This document shows, in pieces, positions 8,929 to 20,283 of a stretch of 50,220 nt of DNA (positions are counted from its first letter, which is position 1; each line of letters opens with the position of its first letter). Source of the DNA: Zygophlyctis sp. KS116 (taxonomy: Eukaryota > Chytridiomycota). The notes beneath the pieces are model-generated. The model did no database searches. It saw only the letters and a list, made by a program, of their open reading frames with translations, and had not been told where the DNA came from. The position numbers were made by a program, and so were the translations under genes. The stretch covers positions 1-50,220 of the forward strand of contig BAAFSQ010000054.1 of assembly GCA_054661495.1 (NCBI GenBank). Reading direction: 5' to 3'.

Positions 8929-11900
8929 CTAGTTAATAGTGGCCAACAACCATTCAAAAAATATCTTTGAGGATTCAGGATCAGCAATCAAATCAGTAAG
9001 ATCCCCTCCGTATCCATATCCCTGACTTGTATCCAAAGATTTAATCAAGCATTCAACAAGAGAGGCGTTTGGATTCAAGTATTTCTAAAATTTAGTTAAA
9101 AAAACTTACTAGATCGACTAGTTTCTGATCTTCACAAAAGAATGAAATAAATGTTTTCAAGATTGAGTTCCAAGTATCAGTGATTTTTGCAATAAAAGTG
9201 CTATCAGGAACTTGAGATGATCTTTGTAATGCGGCTAATAATGCTTTTGCTTTTTCTAAAAGTGATTGTAGAGTCGATTTGGGTACAAGTGACCTTGAAT
9301 TAATTATTGTTTGATCAGAGGCACAGAAATAAAGTTTATACATATTAGCCTGATTCATTGGTGATTCTTCGGTTTTATTTTGGCGAGTCTCTAGCCACTG
9401 AATGCAATAAAAGTCTGCTGGGATCTGACTTTCCTCAAGTGAACTTGGATCTAATCCCCATTTGTAATCTGAATCTGCAAGTGATAATAATTGGCCAAGT
9501 CTGTATTGACAAGCGATTTCCCAAGGGTCGGTGACTGGTTGGTAAGGATTTAGTAGTTCTTCCTCAAGAATACAAACTATTTCAAAAATATGATGTTGAG
9601 AAACATTCATTTCTGGAATAGCTTGAAGAATATCCGAGTATTTTAACACGTTTTCCAAAACATCGTTCTCTAGAGGATTGGGAAGAAGCTGCGCGTTAGC
9701 TGAGGGGTAGCTTCTGCAGTTAAATAGATCCAAATCATATAAAGTTGTTTGAGGAATGTTTTCTACCTTCAGATGGAATGGAAGCGTCTTTTTAAGTTTA
9801 TAATGCGCTCGAACCATTGATGACTTAGTTGCTAAGTAAAGCCATTTTGTTGGGCGTATATTATGAAGTACGTCAATTGATGAAATAAGCAAAAGGCCTT
9901 CCCTAATTTGACCATAAGAAAATGAACTTTCCTGCAGGACTTTAGAAAGAAATACGATCAGGTCTTGTTTAGATTCTGCAAGATTTCCTGGATCTAGTTG
10001 CTGGTGCAACTGAGATAAATCAACTAAATTGCGGACTTTCAACAGCATATAATTTCTACATAGTCCTTTTGAACATTCAAAGCTACTGAAAAGCTTTTGA
10101 ATTTCGATGAATAATGGCTGAATACTGTCCAGTTCTGATATTAAGCGAACGATTAAAAATTGTTTTATACTGAGTCTAAGTATGTCCTCCTTTTTTGTTG
10201 GAAAAGCTTTGGCAATCGATACTAATTCGGAGAGGGATTCATGATTGGCCTTATTATTATGGTCGTACATAAGCTCCAAAGCAGTAGAATATGCTTCCAT
10301 ATTATGTTTATGTATATATTGCAACCATTCAGCTGGAGGTGGTAATGTACCAAAATTCTCCGACTTATTTGAAACAGATTCCAGAGAATAAAATACTGCC
10401 GCTTTTAATTTCATACCAATCGATTCTGCTTCTTTTCGAGCGGTCTGAGCCATGTGATTTGCAACATCAAAATATCTTAGCGATAAAAATCCTCTTATTG
10501 TTTTCTCCAAGATCATAAATCGAAGATGCGGTAAACTCATAAACCCGTATTCAATTGTTTGAAGACTACGATTATTAGCCAAGTATGTATGAATCCCTTC
10601 CATTGCTGTAAAATACCTAATTATTAAATCGTTAATAAAATACCACTTAATTCCAATTCCAATATTTTTTTCTAGTACGCATAAATCACCAAGAAGCAAA
10701 TACCAGCAAATTTCTGCTCTATCATAAAAAAGTTTTACTGTCCCTTTATTTTGAAGTTTCTGAGAATATAATTTCTTCATTTTTTCTAGAATAAATGACT
10801 TTGCATCTTGAATTCCTTGTTCGGTGGTACGCTCCCTCGTCCGCAAAAAATCCAGAATAAATCTGATTTTCGTGATTGCTATTAGCTCTTGAGAATAAAT
10901 GCCGCCTAAACTTTCTACTTGATCTATATCTAACAATTCTGTAGTAACTGTTTTGGTAAGTATTGTTTCTAATTCTATCGGATATATGGAAGATATTGAA
11001 TCGCCTATATTTTTCATATTCTTAAGAACTGAAAAAGCCTGGTCAGAAAGATTGAGGTTTTGCAAAGCTTGTATCTCTGCTGATCGATTGATTGATGTGT
11101 AAATGGAAGAGAAATTAGCCCATTTAGTAATGTGCTTTATATAGCAGTTCAAAGGGAATACTAAATATGATAATTGAGAGGAGTTGCAATAATTAATCAT
11201 CCATAAAATCTGATCCATTATTAAATGAGAATCGTATTTGTAGATCATAGAGAATTTTTCCAGGATATCTGCAAAATATTCTGACTCCCACAGAGAAAAT
11301 TCCACATATGTAGATGGTCTTGAAGGAATAATATTAAACGGTGCTAATAAACAACATACAGCAAGCAAAATAATCTGGTTTTTAGATTCATCACTTTTAT
11401 AATGCTGAGAATAAGCCAGTTTAGCAACGATAAGACCCATAAAAATACTAAGTTTTACATTTTTCGTTACTTGCAATATTTTAATGGAAGTCTGATAAAT
11501 CCCTAGTATTTTATCCACGTTAGCATCCCAAGAGAACAAATTTGGCCAGTTGGTTAGTATATTCTCCTTTTTAAATACAACTTCGATACATTTCATCCAA
11601 TTTTTACCAGCATCCTTCGTTTTTTTATAGCTTATTAAAGTATCCCCTAGCTCATTCATTGCCGTAATCTCGTTTAAAAGACATCCTTCTTCCTCCGCTT
11701 TCAAAAACGAATTGGCATACATATCAATTCGCTTCTGTCCTTGCAAACATCTGGCATAATGAAGAATAGTATGACTATTTCCAATCCTAGTGTGAATATC
11801 ATTCCGATAAGATAGAAAAAGTTGGCAGCCATAAAAAATATGATTTAACCTATCTAATAAAAGATTAAGACGATGTGATTTTTTTGATAAATTCATCATC

Positions 11901-14900
11901 TCTAAAGTTGTATGAAGAAAGTTAACAATCAGTTTAATATCCATTCTTTCAGCATGCATCAACCCACTGCCGTCCTTGTAAAAAATATTCCAAGAATAGT
12001 CGTAAATATCTTCCCTTGATTCTACTGGAAATCGCCTATTATATTTCGGAGCATTCATGTATTTTAAGGAAACAGGCGGTACAGCCTTTATAGAGTTTTC
12101 CATGACGAATTCTACTGTTTGGAAAAGGTCGCAAATATCATCTGCAATCAAATAAAACCACTTTGAAAGACGATCTTTCCAAATATCAGAATCAAATACC
12201 CGAAGAGATGCCAAATATTGATATGAACTGTGAATCTGCTGAACGCCTGAAAGAAGTTGGATCCATGAACCATTTCTTGCAGCTAGATTTATTCCAAATG
12301 TGTAGTATTGAAAAGCATCTTTAATTGTGTTTAAAAGTACAGTAGGAATAGTAATAATCTTTTCGTCATCTTTAAGTTCGTCATTCTTTGGATTTTTTAT
12401 CGTATTGATTCTTGCAAAGTCGGCTTCAAGAGTCTCCTTCTTTACAAATCCTTTTTGTATGAGATCCCTTTTCAAAATTCCAAATAAGCTCTCTGCATGA
12501 ATAAGAGATATATCTATTCTTGAATACGCTTCGAATCTGAGAACAAAAGCAAGTCGCCGCCTTATTCTGAATCGGTACCATAATGATGATAAGTACCTGT
12601 CCAATACTTTCACAGCTTTATCCATTTTTATTTTCATATCCGGAGCTAATCCTTCTAAATACTGCTGTTTGAAAGTAATTTTTCTCCTTCTATAAGCTAT
12701 ATAGCTATTCTTATTTTCGGAATCGTCTAAGCCGGTTTCCAGTACCTTATTGCCACTATAGCTAATTCTTCTTGCTAGAGATGGTCTATTTTCAGGTGAA
12801 ACAGATCTTTGTTTTCTCTCACGGCTAGAAGAAGATTCTCTATCTGTAGAGGTTCCTGCATTTTTCGAAGCCCCGTTACGTTTTGCTTGAGGCGCATGTT
12901 GTCCAGCACGCCGAGAACGGCCCCTTTTTTCTTGTCTAAAGTGAGATCATATAATGTCTTACTTAATATCTGGTTCGGATTGCTTATTAATTTTAATTGG
13001 CGGTTTTCTTTTAATTGCTGCTTCCCATTTCTGATATTCTTCGGGTGATAGATCGATCGTACCCAAAATTAAGCTTCTTTTGCTACACCAATCTTCAATT
13101 TCTCCACAAAGTTTTGAAGCCTGCTCAAAACTCTTTGTTGATATAGCCCATCCTGCTATTTTAGATGCAATTTCTATGAAACGGGGATGGTTACGAAATT
13201 TAAGTACTTCATGAAAAACAATTTCAGCGGATTGAGAATTTTGGTAAAGAATTTGGATATCTTTCATTGTTGGCTGTGAATCCAAGGACCTTCTCGATAA
13301 TTCTTTTCGAAGTGTATCTGAAACAAGAGAGTTTTCCAAAGAGAATGGAAGCTTAAAACAGCAAATAACAATCTTTGAGTCTAAATATTCACAGAATTGA
13401 TCAAGCTGGGTCCTTTTAGTAGTATAACCTGCTTTCCAGCGATTTGATACAGCTAAATATTCATGATGAAGAAATTCCTGACTATTGTATAAGTTTTTCA
13501 AATTAGAATCCGGGGAAACTATAGATCTACCATATTTTTCCTCAGTATTGATTTTGATTTTAGGATCGCTTAAAACACAAAAGCGATGCACTAGCTCCAA
13601 TATTTCAGTACAAATCTTCAAAACTTGTTCATACATGTGAAGTTTTGTAAGAAGTTTGATCAAATGTAATGTGATGGGGATTACAAAATCGATAATCCCT
13701 TGAGTTCGGCTATTTTCGAGAGAAGAAATTGATTTAATCATACTTGAATGAAGAAATATTAAAATTGGGATAAATTCTGTAGTTTCTAGATTAGTTTTGA
13801 GAAATGATTCAATATGATTGAAGCAGCATACCGCACCCTTAAGCTCAAATGACCGATTATCAGTGAGCTTACAAATATTCACTGCAACAAGTAGCCTTTC
13901 AATCGCTCGTAACCGAAAATCAATTAAGCAGTGATACTGAGAATGATCTTTTAGGTTCTCCAAATATGAGCCCAGAATAGGAAGATATTCCTCATTATTA
14001 ATATGGTAAATAACTCTGACAAAATTATCCAGCAATATTTGATTTTCTCTCTCGATATTTGCCTGCTTAAGCATCGCTGGCTTTTTAGGTAGAGCATTTT
14101 CAATCGAGTTTTGAAATGGCGCATCAACAAAATATGACCACAAAAACTTGAGTCCATTTAATCCTAAACTTAAATAGCCAAATGAAGGCGCAATAAGACA
14201 GAAATTTTCCCAGCACAAAACTAAAGGTAATATATTCCCAGTAATTATGTTTATTCGATCCGTTGCCTTTGATGAATTATCGTTAGAATCATATAAAGTG
14301 CCACTTATCTCATAGAAAGTGTTTTCCTTTAATCCACTTATTAATAAAACCTCGTGATTATTAGCTCCTATCAATACAGCCTCCCCAGTTCCTGAAAATT
14401 TAGTATTTGTTATAGAAACCATCTTATTTACAGATTTTTTTCCGCAAAATAATTTAACAGTAGTTCTGTTACTGTTTGAGCGCAATTTGAGAGCGATACA
14501 GTTATGGCTTCTATATGCTATACTGAGCTGATTTATATTATTTTCCATATTTTTTCGCTTCAGATATTCTTCGTATTCCACAGATTGTTTTAAGTACTTG
14601 TACGATAGGATTATACTTTTCTTTCTGATGTCAATATGATAATGATTAGCAGTAGTGGCAAAAACTTGCAAAAATATTGCCCGATGAGTATAACTTTCTC
14701 CACAAACTAACTTCAGAAGCCGATCTACATCCGTTGCATCAAAAGGTGGAGAGATAGTAATCTTCTTTTGAGTCAGCCTAAAATATTGCCCTTCTTTATT
14801 TGTTACTTCTTCCATTGTTTTTAAATGATTTAATTTTATGAAGCAGCGATAATATCCCTGCAAAAGATCGACATGATGACAAGCTAAAGATTTCGTTAGC

Positions 14901-17280
14901 ATTTTCCCTTGATGTTTAGTCTCGATTGAATTTTCCTCTAATAAAGAATTGATAAATGGTGTTCCATTTTCACCTAATCGAAGTTGAAGCAGTTTAATTC
15001 CCTCTATAGCGCTTAACAGAATTTCTATTGCATCGTTATATTGACCTTTCAGTTCTAAAAATACAGCCAATGCAGAACTTATACTTACTGCTAAGTTTGA
15101 ATGATTGCATATTTGTGATGAAATTACTTGAGCAGCATTAATTGCTAAGATAATAATATTCTCTAAACAAGGCGAAAAATTAGTACTGGACGGATCCAAA
15201 TCAACAAAATATGGCTCAGTAAATTTCCATAAGATATATGATGAATCCGCTAACAAATTGCAAATTTCAGACCGGCTTCTATTATCCTCCAAGCAGAGAC
15301 AAAGTTCTTTAAGAAATCCAATCAATGATTTCTCAACAGATTTACCGACTTTTTGCCTTCGTTTCTTCAAATCGACAAGAGATTTTGTAATATCTTGCTG
15401 AGAATATTCAAAACCTACCATTCTTTCGGAATGGAATGAGATATCAAAGTTAATACATTCGCTCCGCAGCGAGAATTCACGTATAGACGCAAAGTCATTA
15501 TTATTCATTGATACTCGAAGGAAATATGGCCAATATTCTTGCACATAAAGATACCGTGAGAAACTAAGTAAATCTTTCAAATCAAACCGATCTAAATTAG
15601 CAGGCTTTGGAATACTTTGGATTGCATTTAATTTTCCTTTTTTGCATTCCATAATCTTTTTAGTCGGTATATGACCATCTAATGATCCTGCGGATGAACT
15701 AAGCAGATGAAATCCAAGATTGATTAATTGTTTAATCATGTTTTCCAAGATAGGCTCTGAACATTTTTCGTATGTAAAAAGTGAATGCCCATCTACCCCT
15801 AAATTACAAAGAGCAGAATTAATAGCTGCCAATTTTCCACGATCATCTGTAAACATCTGTAATCTGCTGATTAGCTGGAAGAATGACTTCTTTTTTAATT
15901 TTATTTCTTCGGCATTCTCCTGTTTTTCACGTCGTCCAGATCTACGCTTCGGGTCTTCTACTATAGCCTCCTTCTTTTCAGATACTCCTGAATCTTCAAA
16001 CTCAATCGTTTCGAAAACTTTTTCGACCACGATATTGTTTTCGGAAACGTAAGATTCAGTCATTTTCTTTAGATTGTATGTCAAGTTTTCCTGAAAAGAT
16101 AGCGCACATGAATCATAAGTAATATTGTAGAGAGATCTATAGGCGAACTTTCCGCATAGACGAACTATCTGTCCTTTTAAAATCTCTTTTAGTTGCATCT
16201 GCGTTTTTGTAACCGTTGTGGAACACGTTGGGCTTAATCGAGTATCTTCTCCTATGTCACCATGATCAGACAAATGATGATAGGTGGGTTCTTGGATAGT
16301 TCCAGTATACATAATTAAAGTTTGTGCCCGAACTTCACAACCGAACAATAACAGGCTCATATCATACAGCGCTGAATGAATATCTTCCTGTAATTCCTTG
16401 GGTAAAATTTCAGAATATTTTGCTTCTTTTTCCAGTTGTTCGATATATTTGATCATGGTAATAGTTTCCAATATCATATTATTTGCTTGTTTTATTTGAC
16501 AAATATTGAGTAATGCATTATAGATCAATTTAATATTATCTACAATCCACGGAATGAATTCTGCACCCATAAGCTCTATATTATTTTTCAAATAATTCAG
16601 ACTTTTTGCTAAATATTCAGCAGTCTAATTTGTAAAATCAGTTAAAATCTTACCAGAGAATAGTTTTTGTTTTCATAGAGATGATTGCAAATGTTCCTGA
16701 TATGATAACTCCCAGTTAACATTAGTCCAGCAAGTTGCTCTTTTTTATTACATTCATCAACTATTTCAATTAATTCAGATAACAAGTTCTCCACAGATTT
16801 AATAGCGATCGGACTTCTTATAAGCGGATCCATTGAAAGAATCTGAATGTAGTTAACCATGACACGTCCATACTTTGCTCGTATCATCAACTTCTCTATT
16901 TCAATTCCTTGGATTTGATTACCATCCAGTATTTTGGAAAAACAATGCAAGTTTGCTAAATTATGAAATCCTTTGGATTGCAAAAGCTCTTCTCCAGATT
17001 CAATCAATCTAGTAGCATATAATAGTGGCGGTAAATAACTCCCATACTTATTCCATGCATCAAGAAATAGATCGATGTTTAGTAACTTTTGATGATTTGA
17101 TGATGTATTAAACTTGATGGCCTTGAGAGAAAATGTTAAATCATTCTCAAACATCATCAGCAGAGACTTTTGGCTGATCCTACTCAAGACTGGATCAAAT
17201 GCTTTCGGATCAGTCAAATCAGACACTGAATTTAAATTCGGATGCTGTTGAAGAGTCTTTATTGGCTTTAATTTCCCCAT
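8929..17280 (-). CDS. CFAP54: CFAP54, central-apparatus protein of the axoneme
   Basis: Giant flagellar protein of the C1d projection on the central pair of motile 9+2 axonemes. Four exons (17280-16654, 16624-12963, 12935-9110, 9084-8929) with introns of 29, 27 and 25 nt give about 2756 residues, the right size. The N-terminus carries the family block NIDLFLDAWNKYGSYLPPLL, then ESGEELLQSKGFHNLANLHC, matching the WNKYxPxLPxxxY...LL..G pattern of CFAP54. TPR-like helical text fills most of the length, with a beta-rich Fn3-like stretch around residues 900-1010 (KLRSNSNRTTVKLFCGKK onward). A basic, Ser/Arg-rich linker near residue 1435 follows the WEAAIKRKPPIK block. It begins only 41 bp from the SLBP stop. 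Presence implies swimming zoospores. Confidence 0.88.
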
Positions 17281-17321
17281 ATGTGATTTAAATTTAAATA
17301 TCCCACTTGGTGACGTAACAA

Positions 17322-18105
17322 CTATTCACATGTTTGAGTGCCCATTTCCGTAGTTTCTTCTGTCTCATAATATCCATTATCTTCATCTGGAGGATCCCAC
17401 AAGTGTAATTTACGACGCCAATTTCTTACTAATCCATCCCATGATCTTTTCGAACATTTATTCTTCTTATCCGGAGTTACTGGATCCTGACGCCCTCGTT
17501 TATGGAACGGTACCAGAGAATTATATCTCGCATAACCAATAGTATTCTAATATTATTTTTACTATTGATACCTTTCCATAATCAATCTGTTTTTGTCTCT
17601 GATGTAGCCTTCTTTCCTGTGCCGCCTCGCAAGATCCTATATATCCAGTAGATGACTGAGTAAGAAAAGATTCTGCCAATGAACGATTTTCTGCTGATTC
17701 GACAGACTCTGGAATACTTTGAATTTCAACTTCCAAGTCCTGTTCATCTTCCTGTATTGCTAAACTTCGCAGATCTCGTAGCAAGGATTCACCAAGAGAA
17801 AGGTGGTTTTCATTACTTTCATCACTAGTTGGCCGGCGATAGATACGTGGGTTTCTTACATTAAGTGAGCAATGTGTGGGACTCTCTCTTTTCTTCTTGG
17901 TTGCTGTGGGTGGAGTGTAAAGTTCCCAATCTTCTTCATACTCGTAATATGTGTTGTCCGAAATAGTCTTGCATTTCACTGGGCATAAAAATAATAATGT
18001 ACCTGGTGTAGTTACAATATTGTCATATTCATTCAAGTAATAATTATCTGTTGCGGCAGTGAGCATTGATGGCGAGAGAGGAATAGAAACACTCGAACGA
18101 TTCAA
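17322..18105 (-). CDS. SLBP: Histone mRNA stem-loop-binding protein (SLBP)
   Basis: Binds the 3' stem-loop of replication-dependent histone mRNAs and drives their processing and translation. One 25-nt intron (17547-17571) gives 252 residues. The RNA-binding domain is unmistakable and spans the junction: LHQRQKQIDYGK then NTIGYARYNSLVP, PVTPDKKNKCSKRSWDGLV and RNWRRKLHLWDPPDE, which matches RQKQIxYGKNTxGYxxY...TPxxxxKxSRRxWDxxxxxWRxxLHxWDPP. The ~175-residue N-terminus is acidic and unconserved. SLBP is missing from the well-studied yeasts and moulds, so this gene marks an early branch. It is divergent from the EFHC gene across a 172-bp promoter region. Confidence 0.93.
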
Positions 18106-18233
18106 AAATTATTTTCTTCGCGTCTGAAGTTTTATCAATTGGTGATTTAATCAATCAGTCCAGTCAACAGCCAGGACTCAAATCGATCTTGCATTATCAG
18201 TGATCAAATCAATCTCATTATCATAAATTTCCG

Positions 18234-18262
18234 AATGACATCAATGACCTGTTGATGTCATT
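18234..18262. promoter_or_regulatory. 11-bp perfect inverted repeat in SLBP/EFHC promoter
   Basis: AATGACATCAA (18234-18244), 7-nt spacer TGACCTG, TTGATGTCATT (18252-18262). Each arm contains TGACATCA, close to a CRE/ATF-type site. It ends 15 bp before the EFHC start codon, so it could be a bZIP operator or, if transcribed, a strong 5'-UTR hairpin. The rest of 18106-18277 shows no gene. Confidence 0.5.
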
Positions 18263-18277
18263 ACCCTTTCTAAAAAA

Positions 18278-20283
18278 ATGAATAAAGGTATTCCATTTCT
18301 TCCTGGAAACTCATTTCAAAATGTCAAGGTATTCTATGAATAATATTAAAAAGATTAGAAGCATGATTTTAGAAAGCCTCATTCGCTAGGATACAAAAAT
18401 GGTTATCCGACTCAGATCACTCCAAAACTAGGGATCGGACTTGAGGAATTAAATATCGGCGGAACACCATCAATTGAAGAATTGGCAGAATCAGCAGTGT
18501 CTAATGCATCAATCACTTATGGAGATAAACAGTTTCACACTAGAACAAAGGCTCCTCGATTTGTTCCGTCCCATGTTGCCTTTGATAAAGTTGTACGAAA
18601 TCAAAAGTATTAATGATCATAGGTCTTAAGATTTGATGCGTACTTTAAAGAAACAGTGCATGAATCTACAGAACAATTTCATCTTCGGAAAGTTTTAATT
18701 CATTATTTCTTAGAAGATGATTCAATTGCTGTTGTAGAACCACCAGTTGAAAATAGCGGAATACTGCAAGGAGTATTAATAAAACGTCAACGCCTTCCAA
18801 AAAATTCTACAGAATTTTACTGTATTAAAGATTTTAATTTGGGAATCAATATTACTTTTTATGGAAAAACTTTTAGAATAGTATCTTGTGATGAATTTAC
18901 AGAGGTAAGAAGTAATGGTTGAAAATTAGCATTACCTGATGGAAACTGAAGGAATTCAATTGAATCCTCCAGAAAAAATGCCAGTCGATAATTATATTTT
19001 GCAACGTGTTCGACCTGCAAGAGTTCATAATGTGAAGGGAGAAAGAAACGATCATTTACGTCGCTTTTTGGAAAATGATCGTAAAGTTCTTCGATTTTTC
19101 TGTATCTGGGACGATCGTGACTCTATGTATGGAGAACTTCGTGAATTTGTAATTAGAGACATTCTTAATCTAGGTTATTCATTATTATTTAGTAGATGAT
19201 AGTGTAGAAGTCCGTGAAGTTCAAAAACCAAACAACGGAAGAGATCCATTCCCCATACTTCTTAAACGAACTAAACTTACAAAATCCTTTTCGGGTGATA
19301 ATCATGACACTGCAAAATATGTTTGGAATGATTTTCAAATAGGAGCTGTGATTGATGTATTGGGCCGTAAATTTCTAATGTATTTTTAAAAGAGTCTTAT
19401 CATAGTCGTGATTGTGATGAATACACAAAGAAATTCTTTTCAGAACATACTGGTGTCTCTGTAGATGACATTAAAGCCATCCCATTAGAAAAAGATGAAC
19501 CTGCTAAATTAGAACATGAACTTCCACCATATAATGGATTCGGATCTGTTGAAGACTCTTTAGGCTCTTGCAAATACTTGGTTTTACAGCCTCCTAAAAA
19601 AGACTTTATAAAAATGCTTGAAAATGAGCATAAAGTCCTTCGATTTGTTGCTAGACTAGATTCTAAACATAAAGAAGACAGGGACAGAAGATTTGTTATT
19701 AGTTATAGATTAGCAGATGATACAATGACTATTTATGAGCCTCCTCAAAGGTATTATCTTTACTCTAAATTATAGAAATACAGGAATTCTTGGTGGTAAA
19801 TTTAATGAAAGAACTAGACACTTAAAGCCTGGATCATCTCTTTTATCACCTTCTGGACCAGTATACTATTCAACCGAAGATCTTTACGTCGGAGGAGAAA
19901 TCGAAGTCTGTTCTCATCACTTTGTACTTTTAGATGCTGATGAATATGTATTCAATTATATGGAATCTGATCCAGTAAAATATAAACAGAGTAATAAGGC
20001 GGCTGTTTTTGATAAAATGGCTAGATTTATTATTTCTGAACCAGGACATGACTTGAAGAGGAGCTTGAAACAACTATTTAGTAAATTAGATCCATCTGGA
20101 TCACATTTAATTGATCGTATTAAAGCGATTGAAGCAGCCCGATCTCTCAAATTACCATTATCGGATCATGTAATAATACTATAATTTAATATTTAGGAAT
20201 TGGTTACTCTTTTAAGAATTTTTGAAGATTCTCCACGCCGCCTAAATTACGTCAAATTGCTATCAGCCCTTGATGAATTCTAA
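18278..20283 (+). CDS. EFHC1: EFHC/Rib72-type DM10 protein of the axoneme
   Basis: Microtubule-inner protein of doublet A-tubules in motile flagella. Eight exons; introns 18329-18376, 18593-18622, 18905-18929, 19149-19173, 19380-19405, 19752-19776 and 20170-20196 give 599 residues. The start [13 protein letters not shown] is family-typical. Three DM10 domains follow: [15 protein letters not shown] with [36 protein letters not shown] with [23 protein letters not shown] with [15 protein letters not shown]. Linkers LNPPEKM and [17 protein letters not shown] are characteristic. The C-terminal EF-hand region ([20 protein letters not shown]) is short and degenerate. Intron 1 is 48 nt and its 3' end (AAAG) is inferred from frame. 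The last 11 bases overlap the ZW10 start. Confidence 0.93.

Noticed and set aside
17311-17318. TGACGTAA (CRE-like) in the 41-bp gap between CFAP54 and SLBP, possibly an RFX X-box for a ciliary gene
   Set aside because: It fits only half of an X-box and a single 8-mer in a 41-bp gap is weak evidence.
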